From Methanosarcinales archaeon (GTDB lineage: Archaea > Halobacteriota > Methanosarcinia > Methanosarcinales > Methanogasteraceae), in the NCBI GenBank assembly GCA_030672345.1, contig DAOVGO010000180.1:1-9712 (forward strand): a DNA stretch of 9,712 nucleotides, in the 5' to 3' direction. Made by a program: the position numbers and the translations under genes. Under the pieces are notes generated by a model. That model worked only from the letters and a program-made list of their open reading frames with translations. It did not search any database and was not told where the DNA came from. This document shows positions 1-6,581 of the stretch, piece by piece. Numbering within the stretch: the stretch's first letter is position 1; every line of letters starts with the position of its first letter.

Positions 1-275
1 CTTCGTGGAAATTTCTCTTTTGCTGAGTTGTAAACTTTTTTAGCATCCCTCCCATGAGCTACGATATTATCTTCTATGATGGCGATGTATTCGCCCTCGT
101 AGTTAGCCATTATATCTACGAGGTTGGTTCTGAAATACTCAAAAGCGTCTTTCATGATGTTGGGATGGTTGACCGAGTTTAAAGGCTTTTTGGCATCTGG
201 CAGACTTTCGGGTACATGGTTCACCTCGTATGTTCCTGACTGAGTGGACAATAGCAAAACGATCTTTTCCATCAT
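1..275 (-). CDS. DUF5678 domain protein, N-terminal part (runs off left edge)
   Basis: About 91 codons are visible from an ATG at 275, or from a second ATG at 272; the stop lies outside the window. An in-frame TGA at 284-282, three codons upstream, fixes the start to one of these two. Residues about 57-91 carry the DUF5678 pattern: an aromatic/Gly stretch (NYEGEYIAIIEDNIVAHG) followed by a basic helix (RDAKKVYNSAKEKFP). The first 50 residues are not recognised. The biochemical function of DUF5678 is unknown. From general knowledge, such small archaeal proteins often sit next to a retropepsin-like aspartyl protease gene, which could lie beyond the left edge, but that cannot be seen here. No clear Shine-Dalgarno precedes the start. 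The nearest strong TATA-like block is around 405-447, which would imply a leader of roughly 110 bases. Confidence 0.72.
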   Translation of the reverse strand, partial: MMEKIVLLLSTQSGTYEVNHVPESLPDAKKPLNSVNHPNIMKDAFEYFRTNLVDIMANYEGEYIAIIEDNIVAHGRDAKKVYNSAKEKFPR

Positions 276-404
276 GAAAAATCAAGAAATGCCTTTCGGG
301 CAGGAGAATGGTTCTTGAATGCGGGGTACCAGCGGTATTTGATCGAAATATGCAGCAGCCGATGGGCGTTGTTCCAACACCAGTTGAGTTGGCGAGTCCG
401 ACCT

Positions 405-447
405 TTGATATATTTAAATATTATAAACTTTAAAATTATCTTAAAAT
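405..447. promoter_or_regulatory. AT-rich block with palindromic TATA-like box
   Basis: This 43-base stretch is almost pure A+T, unlike its surroundings. It contains a perfect 12-base palindrome, ATATTTAAATAT at 410-421, which resembles an archaeal TATA box on both strands. Leftward it could serve the DUF5678 gene (start 275) with a leader of about 110 bases. Rightward it could be the relic promoter of the degraded Hps-RraA gene. No BRE or start site can be assigned by eye, so this is an inference from composition and position. Confidence 0.35.
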
Positions 448-508
448 CTCCGAGATCAAAGCGTTCAGGGGTGGTGTCGGATGCGCTGGAATGGATCAGC
501 GATAATGG

Positions 509-737
509 GTGGGATATGGCGAGATCGGCGTGGAGATTACGTGCGGGGGGCAGATCGTCCGTACCGGCAATTACAACGCTTGCGATGACAGCGGTGTCGC
601 TGTGATCCCGAAGGAAAGAGCTTATGAGATCGCAAGGCGTGCAAAAGAGGTCTACAAGACCAAAGATCAGGATAAGGGATGAGATAGAGCGCGGGAAGTC
701 TCTTTCGGAGGTTTTGAAGCTGGAGATAGTGGGAGAA
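509..737 (+). pseudogene. Frameshifted C-terminal remnant of an Hps-RraA type protein
   Basis: Translation from 509 gives GYGEIGVEITCGGQIVRTG, then DDSGVAVIPKERAYEIARRA and KEVYKTKD, ending at a TGA at 680-682. This matches the C-terminal RraA-like domain found alone or fused to 3-hexulose-6-phosphate synthase in methanogens (typical pattern: GEI..EI.CGG..V.PGD...D..GVVV.P.ERA.E.ARRA). Shifting one base at about 668 restores the expected ending, RIRDEIERGKSLSEVLKLE, from 669 to about 725, so an extra base has broken the frame. A TAA at 503-505 closes the frame upstream, and none of the synthase domain or the RraA core is recognisable before it. The intact fusion would make hexulose 6-phosphate for ribulose/formaldehyde metabolism; this fragment cannot. 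It lies opposite in direction to the neighbouring gene at 756-1553. Identification is from remembered family patterns. Confidence 0.8.
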
Positions 738-755
738 GAAATCGTAGCATCACGA

Positions 756-1553
756 CTACGTAACAGTCTCCATCTCACCGACATCGACCAGTTCTGAGAA
801 CGCGTGGGTGTGGATCGGTATGCCCTGCTCCTGCACCGCCGCCATCGGATTCGTCCCGCCGATCGCAACGATGCCGATGTGGTCGCGCTCGATCGGGACG
901 CCGAGCACATCGGTGTTTGGCTCGCTCACCCAGAGGATGCTGTCAAAGTTAGCCGACTTTAACGTGTCGAGCACGCCCTCGACCCGTTCCCGTGCATGCA
1001 TGGGCGCAATCCGCATGTTTGCAAGAATCTTCCCGGACCCTGTTGCGATAACGTCGGTTACCGATGTCAGGTCCTGCGACATGAGCACGTCGATCGGATC
1101 GATCGTGGTGCTCTCGTAAGTCAAAATGTCGGTAAACCGCACAGGAACACCGTTCTTGATCTGTACGATACCTCCGAATACGGGTCGCACCGGAATCCCG
1201 CTCTTGAGCAGGACGCCATCGATCGTGATGCTGCATGGCGTCACGATCGCGCATTCGTGCTCGCCAAAGGCGATCTGCCCGAACGTTGACTGATCTTTGA
1301 TCACTTTGATGTACGATCCGACTGCAAGTCCGCTCTGCATCACTCTCCTGAAGATGAACAGCACGTCATCGAGGTCAGCCTCCTTTAGGATGGAAACATT
1401 GGCTGCGATCAAGCCTTTCTGCAGAGCAGGATCAAAGGTCACCTGATACATCATATTCTCGATTCTCGATATCGCGAAGATGATTGGCAGGTTTGTGGAC
1501 CGACTTGTAGACTGGCTTGTGGACCAGATTGTGGCTCGGTTTGCCGGAGTCAT
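756..1553 (-). CDS. Stand-alone NrpR regulatory domain (NRD, DUF128) protein without HTH
   Basis: The protein has 265 residues starting at ATG 1553, which overlaps the TGA of the upstream oxidoreductase gene as ATGA; this decides the start. Residues about 27-265 form one complete NRD domain. Landmarks are FAISRIENMMYQVTFDP at 26-42, CSITIDGVLLKSGIPVRP at 107-124, YESTTIDP at 146-153, GSGKILANMR at 172-181, and VLGVP with GGTNP near 216-236. In NrpR this domain senses 2-oxoglutarate and follows a winged-helix DNA-binding domain. Here no HTH is encoded: residues 6-23 are a low-complexity Ser/Thr segment from a 12-base tandem repeat. The protein may therefore sense a ligand or act by protein contact, perhaps pairing with a separate HTH protein or an NrpR paralog, rather than bind DNA itself. 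It is last in the scpA-oxidoreductase cluster and is probably translationally coupled. Domain assignment is strong; the role is inferred. Confidence 0.86.
   Translation of the reverse strand: MTPANRATIWSTSQSTSRSTNLPIIFAISRIENMMYQVTFDPALQKGLIAANVSILKEADLDDVLFIFRRVMQSGLAVGSYIKVIKDQSTFGQIAFGEHECAIVTPCSITIDGVLLKSGIPVRPVFGGIVQIKNGVPVRFTDILTYESTTIDPIDVLMSQDLTSVTDVIATGSGKILANMRIAPMHARERVEGVLDTLKSANFDSILWVSEPNTDVLGVPIERDHIGIVAIGGTNPMAAVQEQGIPIHTHAFSELVDVGEMETVT
1492..1539. repeat. 12-base tandem repeat, four degenerate copies, in frame
   Basis: Four consecutive 12-base units on the plus strand read TTTGTGGACCGA, CTTGTAGACTGG, CTTGTGGACCAG and ATTGTGGCTCGG, followed by a partial TTTG. In the minus-strand NRD gene they encode the four-residue units ATIW, STSQ, STSR and STNL. 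The period is a multiple of three, so copy-number changes would keep the reading frame. The array sits exactly where an NrpR protein would have the end of its DNA-binding domain and linker. Confidence 0.75.
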
Positions 1554-2926
1554 AGTCTGCCTGACCTCAGATAGCCATCCTCTTTCATGCATTTGATCAG
1601 ATCGATCACCGAATAGGCTGCTCTTGTGATGCCCATGCTCTCGGCAGCGGCATCGGTCCCGACGAGGTACAGATTCTTCAGGGGGGTTCGAACGTCGGGG
1701 ATATAGCCGTTGATGCTCACAGCAGCCTTCTCGGGGGTTGTAACCTGATAATGAGTCATCTCGATGTATTTTTCGATGTCGGGGAAGACCTGATGTATGG
1801 TCTCCCATGCCCGCTCTTTCTCGCGCTTCACAGAATCCTTCACAACAAACATGAATCCGACGAGTTGCTTACCTTTCGGAGCAATCGTGGATGAATAATT
1901 GCTTATCGGCATCGCCCAGTACGCTTTTTCCTGAAACCAGACCTCAGAACCGGTATAATCGAACTCTTTCAGCTGTTGCGAGAGTCCGAGCCAGATGCAC
2001 ATACTTCTTGCCTGATCGATCCGTCCGAGGTCATGCAGATACTCGGCTGGGAGATCATCGAGGAGCACTGGAAGATCCTTTGCAAACCCTGAATGGATAA
2101 CGATCTCTGTGTCATAAGACTCGTCATCCGTGGATACGCCGCATACTCTCCCATCATCTGTCAGAATGCGGTCAACGCGCGTATCTGTCCTGATCTCGAC
2201 GTTATCAGGGAGCGAATGCAGCACAGAGTTAAGTATCGCTTTAAGACCGCCTCTCGGATATGCCTGTGCATAAGTTGCTTTATTGGTGATCAGCCTGCGG
2301 ATACCGGTTATATTTGTTATCTGCTCTGCCAGAAGGTCTGCTATTGGCTGATCCTCTGTTTCATACATCGCGCTGTCCCGCACAAAGCTGCTGCCGTAGA
2401 GAACGCGGTAAACGGATGTCTCCTTCATCGATTTCCCTGAAAGAAAATATGCGATCGTGTCGACAAAATCGTAGGTCTTTTTGGACAGATGGCGCGGCAA
2501 GCAGGAATATACGGACGTCTTTGATGTGTCGATGCCGAAGGTAGATAGGGTCAGTGCTTTTGTCAGTGCCTGGGACAGCATCAGGCGATCTTTTCGCGGG
2601 AGCACGTCAAACGTCACGAACTCGCGCAGGTTCGACGGGATCGGGCGGATGCCCTCAGGTGTACGGACATAATAGGTGCCGTAATCAACGAACGCCGGGA
2701 TGTAATCAAAATACTCATCCATCAACATGCGAAGCGGACCTTTGTGCAGATGAGTGATTGCATGAGGTCCTGTATCAACCCAAAAACCATCGACACAGTA
2801 ACTGTTGCAATTTCCACCAACGTACCCGCTCCTTTCGAGAACCAGCACATTCTTCCCATGCTTTCCAAGTGCAAGCGCCGATAACAGCCCGCTTATGCCG
2901 GCTCCGACTATGATTGCATCATACAT
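1550..2926 (-). CDS. CrtI/phytoene desaturase-like FAD-dependent oxidoreductase
   Basis: The protein has 458 residues from ATG 2926. The N-terminus is a classic Rossmann FAD-binding site: GAGISG at 8-13, the acidic residue closing beta-2 (E31, in LVLERSGYVGG) and the GG at 37-38. The C-terminal flavin-contact motif is NLYLVGTDAAAESMGI near 414-429, where CrtI-type amine oxidase-like enzymes have a VGD/GT...G stretch. It belongs to the phytoene dehydrogenase-related group (COG1233), whose members desaturate or saturate isoprenoid or other hydrophobic substrates; the substrate here is unknown. The start chosen is directly before the Rossmann strand. A GGT-rich stretch (AAAGGT, about 7 bases upstream) lies inside scpA and could act as a ribosome-binding site. 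The gene overlaps scpA by 8 bases at its 5' end and the NRD gene by 4 bases at its 3' end, so all three are probably co-translated. No signal peptide is seen; it is likely cytosolic or peripheral to the membrane. Confidence 0.85.
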   Translation of the reverse strand: MYDAIIVGAGISGLLSALALGKHGKNVLVLERSGYVGGNCNSYCVDGFWVDTGPHAITHLHKGPLRMLMDEYFDYIPAFVDYGTYYVRTPEGIRPIPSNLREFVTFDVLPRKDRLMLSQALTKALTLSTFGIDTSKTSVYSCLPRHLSKKTYDFVDTIAYFLSGKSMKETSVYRVLYGSSFVRDSAMYETEDQPIADLLAEQITNITGIRRLITNKATYAQAYPRGGLKAILNSVLHSLPDNVEIRTDTRVDRILTDDGRVCGVSTDDESYDTEIVIHSGFAKDLPVLLDDLPAEYLHDLGRIDQARSMCIWLGLSQQLKEFDYTGSEVWFQEKAYWAMPISNYSSTIAPKGKQLVGFMFVVKDSVKREKERAWETIHQVFPDIEKYIEMTHYQVTTPEKAAVSINGYIPDVRTPLKNLYLVGTDAAAESMGITRAAYSVIDLIKCMKEDGYLRSGRL

Positions 2927-3587
2927 CTGAAATACCTTTCTGCGCCCTGATATACAGTTCGCCGAACAACTCTGGCTGCTCCAGCCATATCTGCTTTCTG
3001 GTCGCCATGAACAGCAGCGATACGTAGGCAACGATCATGTCGCCACCCTGATTGAGCAACTCACTCAATGTCACAACGTCGCTATGTTTGAATTTTTCGT
3101 GCAAAATCGTCTGCATCTCCACGATCTCCTGCTCAATATTCTCCTCGTGCGCAATTTTAAGAACATCTTCGGTCGTGATCGCCGGTTTCTCTTCATCCCC
3201 TTTCTTTCGCACTTTTCTCTGCAATTCGACCTTTTCAGCCTTCTTTAGCTCTAAAATCAGTTCGTCGAGCGTCACCGGTCGTTTTGATCGCCTGCGTATC
3301 CGTGGCTCTGGTATCGGGTACTCCTCGACATCAAAATGATCGAACTCCTCTGTTTCTTCTTCTGTTTTCTCTTCCTCCTCTATTGCAGCGTTAGCCTTCA
3401 TCCGGAGGAGGATTGCAGCGTAATGGAGTGTCCGTCCGAAATAACTGATATCAAAATGCTGTTTCTCGAGTTGCTGGAGAAATTTGTCTGTAACCTCGAT
3501 GATATCGATATTCCACGGGTCGATCTCATGATCCTTTGCAAGGCGCACCAGAATCTCAACCGGATCGTCAGACGGCGTCTCAGGCAT
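2919..3587 (-). CDS. scpA: ScpA, kleisin subunit of the SMC chromosome-segregation complex
   Basis: The protein has 222 residues from ATG 3587, a normal length for archaeal ScpA. The N-terminal kleisin domain (about 7-65) has the hallmark DDPVEILVRLAKDHEIDPW and NIDIIEVTDKFL segments, which bind the SMC coiled-coil neck. A strongly acidic linker (about 69-90, Glu-rich) and a basic stretch (RIRRRSKRP) follow. The C-terminal winged-helix part (about 168-215, VVTLSELL then MIVAYVSLLFMATRKQIWL) should contact the SMC ATPase head. The known role is closing the SMC ring in chromosome condensation and segregation. No smc or scpB lies adjacent: upstream on the strand is a toxin-antitoxin pair and downstream an FAD enzyme. 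No convincing Shine-Dalgarno sequence precedes the ATG, and the TATA-like bases just upstream are too close, so the start rests on family alignment. Confidence 0.9.
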   Translation of the reverse strand: MPETPSDDPVEILVRLAKDHEIDPWNIDIIEVTDKFLQQLEKQHFDISYFGRTLHYAAILLRMKANAAIEEEEKTEEETEEFDHFDVEEYPIPEPRIRRRSKRPVTLDELILELKKAEKVELQRKVRKKGDEEKPAITTEDVLKIAHEENIEQEIVEMQTILHEKFKHSDVVTLSELLNQGGDMIVAYVSLLFMATRKQIWLEQPELFGELYIRAQKGISDV

Positions 3588-3589
3588 TG

Positions 3590-3751
3590 GTGATATATCT
3601 GGAGGATGTGGATGTAAATGTTGATGTTGCGATAGGGTGCAATCGCGGTGTCTGCATGAGTAAGGATGTCATCGGAGTTGAGGTTGCCTTTCTGCAATGT
3701 TTCGCTCAAACGGGCTGTAATCCCATCACATAGTTCTGGTGCTATTTTGTT
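3590..3751 (-). other. Unassigned coding-like frame between the PIN gene and scpA
   Basis: Directly after the PIN gene's TAA stop, and in the same frame, translation continues for about 54 codons: KIAPELCDGITARLSETLQK, then GNLNSDDILTHADTAIAPYR, then NINIYIHILQIYHQ. It then runs on in the wrong frame into scpA. Third positions favour G/C and the composition looks like protein, not random sequence. There is no ATG; the only start would be TTG at 3709. I do not recognise a family. It may be the C-terminal remnant of a lost gene upstream of scpA, a TTG-started small protein, or chance. Otherwise the 164 bases between PIN and scpA show no strong promoter. Confidence 0.3.
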
Positions 3752-4183
3752 TTACTGGCATTTCACCACTTCCAGCGTTTTCACGAACTCTTCTGGCGAT
3801 GTGAAGTTGATTTTGTCTTTGATCCGCTCCTGTGCCAGTTTTCTATTCGCTGTGACAAAATACTCTGCATCCGAGACGATATACGCACAAACATGCAACA
3901 CATCATCACAATCGTCCATCGTACTCCGATACTCTCTTTCAAGTGATCGATAGGATACCGCATACACCAGTTCAAGTTTCGGTATTTTATGCATGAGGTG
4001 ATATACATCATCAGCCGCAAGCCGCCCCTTTCTATTCTTGAACCAGTTGACAACTTCTTCGATTGTGTATTCAGAAATAACAGGTATGAATTTGATGCCC
4101 GCGCATTCAAGTATTGTTGCACTCTCGCTCACAGGATCAGTGATGCCGAATATGAAGATGTTCGTATCAAGATACGCTTTCAT
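3752..4183 (-). CDS. PIN-domain toxin/endoribonuclease (VapC-like)
   Basis: The protein has 143 residues from ATG 4183. PIN-fold features are visible: the N-terminal strand with the first acidic residue (YLDTNIFIF, D6), a mid-domain acid (IEEVV, E42/E43), the DCDDVLHVCAY helix with D93/D94, and SDAEYFVTANRKL near 104-116 with D105. In the last motif Asn113 replaces the aspartate often seen in TGD-type sequences, but the core acid set remains. PIN toxins cleave RNA with Mg2+/Mn2+, often tRNA or rRNA. The gene starts 6 bases after the stop of a ribbon-helix-helix protein, the usual antitoxin-toxin order, which supports a type II module. Some archaeal PIN proteins are instead RNA-processing enzymes, so the toxin role is an inference from context. 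Confidence 0.83.
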   Translation of the reverse strand: MKAYLDTNIFIFGITDPVSESATILECAGIKFIPVISEYTIEEVVNWFKNRKGRLAADDVYHLMHKIPKLELVYAVSYRSLEREYRSTMDDCDDVLHVCAYIVSDAEYFVTANRKLAQERIKDKINFTSPEEFVKTLEVVKCQ

Positions 4184-4189
4184 CGGTCG

Positions 4190-4435
4190 TCACGTCTCGC
4201 GGCGGGTTCTTTTGCGTATCTGGCGTATTTCTTCAAGTATACTCCCCTTTTCTTCTTCAGTAAGTGGAGTTTCCGAACCGTATTTTCTCTGGGCATTCCA
4301 CAATGATTCTTCGTATATCAAATGCCTTACTGCCAACTTAACTGCCTCGACTCGATCTGGTAGCTTGTTTGATCCTATGAAGTTGTCAAGCATTGATAAA
4401 TCTGAATCAGTGAGCGTAACTGTGAGTGAAGTCAT
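4190..4435 (-). CDS. Ribbon-helix-helix antitoxin-like protein
   Basis: The protein has 81 residues from ATG 4435. The N-terminal strand (LTVTLTDSDLSMLDNFI) with two short helices (about 12-42, including PDRVEAVKLAVRHLI) fits the ribbon-helix-helix fold of CopG/VapB-type repressors. The Lys/Arg/Glu-rich C-terminal tail (about 60-81) would be the toxin-wrapping segment. It is followed after 6 bases by the PIN gene. The expected role is neutralising the PIN protein and repressing its own promoter. A TATA-like box and a 21-base near-perfect inverted repeat sit just upstream, as expected for autoregulation. The family is recognised by fold pattern only; the exact antitoxin class is not certain. 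Confidence 0.8.
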   Translation of the reverse strand: MTSLTVTLTDSDLSMLDNFIGSNKLPDRVEAVKLAVRHLIYEESLWNAQRKYGSETPLTEEEKGSILEEIRQIRKRTRRET

Positions 4436-4440
4436 ATCTC

Positions 4441-4461
4441 AATATCTGGCATCCGGATATT
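4441..4461. promoter_or_regulatory. Palindromic operator candidate of the antitoxin-toxin pair
   Basis: The sequence AATATC-T-GG-CAT-CC-G-GATATT is a 21-base inverted repeat: six outer pairs and two inner pairs match, with one G:T position and a three-base centre. It lies 6 bases upstream of the antitoxin ATG and directly next to its TATA-like box, so a bound ribbon-helix-helix dimer would cover the transcription start. Binding is inferred, not shown. Confidence 0.6.
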
Positions 4462-4471
4462 AAATATTTTT
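4461..4471 (-). promoter_or_regulatory. TATA-like box for the antitoxin-toxin pair
   Basis: On the minus strand this reads AAAAATATTTA, about 30 bases before the ATG at 4435. With archaeal spacing the transcript would start around 4436-4442, giving a leaderless or nearly leaderless message. It touches the 21-base palindrome at 4441-4461. The region is shared with the divergent oxidoreductase gene at 4635, for which I see no good TATA box of its own. Confidence 0.5.
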
Positions 4472-4634
4472 CTTTCAGAAACCAAAAAAATCAGGTAAAT
4501 CATTCTTTTCGGCATCCGTTATCTCATTGTCCAGCCATAAACCGCTGTCTTTGAACGATCATGCGACAGAACCCGACCACAACGTACTTTAGCAGACACG
4601 GATAAAGATGAATTCGGAAGCACGAGGCATCAGA

Positions 4635-6461
4635 ATGAAGATCAAAGGCGGCTACACAAAGAAGATACTGAAGATCGACCTGTCCCGGAAAAAATCGGTC
4701 GTAACCGAGGTCGATGACGACTTTGCGCTGAAATACATCGGCGGAAGAGGCTGGGGTGCAAAGATCGTCTGGGACAACCTGCTGAAGCACCCTGATCTCA
4801 AACCGCTCGGTCCCGAGAACGTCGTGGTGATCGCGCCAGGTCCGCTCTCAGGCTTGTACCTTCCTGCATCAGGCAAGAACTCCTTTGTATCGATATCGCC
4901 GCTTACGGGCATATACGGCGACAGCAGCATGGGCGGGCTCTTCGGGGTGGAACTACGGCAGGCAGGATACGACGCGCTGGTAATCACAGGAAGGGCTGCT
5001 GCGCCTTCAGTCATCTGCATCGATGACGGCGACATCGAGATCAGGAGCGCGTCCGCTTACATGGGAAAGACGTCTACCGACACCGAACGTGCAGTAAAGG
5101 AGGATCTCGGCGACATCGAGATCAGGGTCGCTGCGATCGGACCGGCTGGAGAGAATCTGGTCAAGTTCGCGTGTGTCAACACCGAGTGGAGCCGGAATGC
5201 AGGGCGCACAGGCATGGGAACGATCTTTGGGTCAAAGAACCTCAAAGCCATCGCGATTCGAGGCTCCCGCGACCTCCCTGTCCATGATATGGACGGGCTC
5301 ATCGCCGCAAGCGACAGGGCATTCGATTATCTGAAGAACCATGATCTCTTCGAGTTGTGGCAGCAGCAGGGCTTGATGTCGGTCATCGATTACATGAATA
5401 CAGCCGGTGTGATGCCGACCCACAACTTTAATGACGCTCATTTCGAGCTTGCAGACCGCATCAACGGCGATACGATGCTTAATTACAAGATCGGGGACAC
5501 CGCCTGTTTCTGCTGCCCGATGTCATGCGGGAACATCTGCCTGGCAAAGGACGGGAAGTATGCAGGGACCGTGACCGAGGGTCCCGAATACGAGACCGCA
5601 TGTATGTTCGGCTCGAATGTCGGCGTATCCGACTTTGCTGCGATCATGCGTGCGAATATGCGGTGTGATGAACTCGGTCTCGACACCATCTCCACAGGCA
5701 ATCTGATCGCTGTCCTGATCGATGGATACGAACAGGGCATTCTCAAGCGCGATGATCTGGATGGGATGACGCTGAAGTGGGGGGACGCTGATTCGGTTCT
5801 TGCGATGGTTGAGAAGATCGCATATCGCGAGGGCATCGGAGATGTTGTGGCGGAAGGTACGTATGGATTGATAAAACGTTTCCCTGCACTCAAGCGTCTT
5901 ATTTCTCACACAAAAGGACTTGAGATGACCGCTTACGACGCAAGGATCGGTGTTGCTATGGCGCTTGGGTATGCAACCTCTGATATCGGCGCACACCACA
6001 CGCGGGCATGGCCTCTTGCAAAGGAGATCGAACTCGGGAGCAACTGGACGCTTGCGCAGCGCGTCGATCTCGTGATCTATCACCAGACCGTGCGCCCGCT
6101 ATTCGACTGCCTTGGTGTATGCAGACTCCCCTGGATCGAACTCGGGCTCGATGAGCATCTCTATGCAGAGATGTTTGCTGCGGCAACGGGCGTGCCTTTC
6201 ACGCTCGATGACCTCTTCGAGCGATCAAGACACATCTATGATCTGACACGGCTGATCAACATAAAGCGCGGAGCCAGCAAAAAAGACGATTATCTGCCTG
6301 ACCGTGTCTTTGATACTTCGATCAAGACCGGAGCACACGCAGGAGAGTCGCTTGACCGTGAATATTTCGAAAGTGCGCTTATGATGTATTATGAGAAGCG
6401 AGGATGGGACGAGAACGGGGTTCCGGTGGATATGGTGGAAATCGGTGAGGCGGTCGGGTAA
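4635..6461 (+). CDS. Tungsten-type aldehyde:ferredoxin oxidoreductase
   Basis: The protein has 608 residues from ATG 4635, the usual family length. An ATG at 4608 is possible, but the family normally begins near GYTKKILKIDL, and a GAGG lies 7 bases before 4635. Residues about 1-210 form the AOR N-terminal domain (APGPLSGLYLPASGK, then GIYGDSSMGG). The [4Fe-4S] ligands are C291, C294 and C298 (CFCCPMSC), with the distal one at C496. Both pterin-binding motifs of the type DxxGL(D/C) are present: DELGLD at 345-350 and DCLGVC at 491-496. EGPEYETACMFGSNVG lies near 315-330. The family oxidises aldehydes to carboxylic acids using a bis-pyranopterin tungsten cofactor and reduces ferredoxin in the cytosol. 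Paralogs differ in substrate (AOR, FOR, GAPOR and others), which cannot be told here. No MoaD-like, ferredoxin or tungstate-transport gene is next to it. The extra Cys293 inside the cluster motif and the Cys in DCLGVC are mild oddities. Confidence 0.92.
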   Translation: MKIKGGYTKKILKIDLSRKKSVVTEVDDDFALKYIGGRGWGAKIVWDNLLKHPDLKPLGPENVVVIAPGPLSGLYLPASGKNSFVSISPLTGIYGDSSMGGLFGVELRQAGYDALVITGRAAAPSVICIDDGDIEIRSASAYMGKTSTDTERAVKEDLGDIEIRVAAIGPAGENLVKFACVNTEWSRNAGRTGMGTIFGSKNLKAIAIRGSRDLPVHDMDGLIAASDRAFDYLKNHDLFELWQQQGLMSVIDYMNTAGVMPTHNFNDAHFELADRINGDTMLNYKIGDTACFCCPMSCGNICLAKDGKYAGTVTEGPEYETACMFGSNVGVSDFAAIMRANMRCDELGLDTISTGNLIAVLIDGYEQGILKRDDLDGMTLKWGDADSVLAMVEKIAYREGIGDVVAEGTYGLIKRFPALKRLISHTKGLEMTAYDARIGVAMALGYATSDIGAHHTRAWPLAKEIELGSNWTLAQRVDLVIYHQTVRPLFDCLGVCRLPWIELGLDEHLYAEMFAAATGVPFTLDDLFERSRHIYDLTRLINIKRGASKKDDYLPDRVFDTSIKTGAHAGESLDREYFESALMMYYEKRGWDENGVPVDMVEIGEAVG

Positions 6462-6581
6462 ACTCCGTCCGGACGCTCGTGAGGTGGGATTGTCTTCTGC
6501 TTTGTGCGATGACTGCCGCAAAACAGATCGAAAGAATTATGTGCATGAAACATTAACTCAACAAGAATGGTGGTGCACAGA

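Noticed and set aside
276..400. Possible leader RNA or riboswitch before the DUF5678 gene
   Set aside because: Only short stems such as CCAAC/GTTGG are visible and no known riboswitch core was recognised.
272..910. A 212-codon minus-strand open frame
   Set aside because: It overlaps the NRD gene in another frame, has Arg/Ser-rich composition, crosses the AT-rich block and shows no family pattern.
3536..3733. A plus-strand open frame opposite the scpA start
   Set aside because: The minus-strand reading of the same bases looks more like protein, and the N-terminal part is antisense to scpA.
4608..4634. Upstream ATG for the aldehyde oxidoreductase
   Set aside because: The extra nine residues do not fit the family start, and a GAGG is well placed for the ATG at 4635.
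5523..6083. A 186-codon minus-strand open frame inside the aldehyde oxidoreductase
   Set aside because: It is antisense to a clearly conserved protein and has shadow-like composition.
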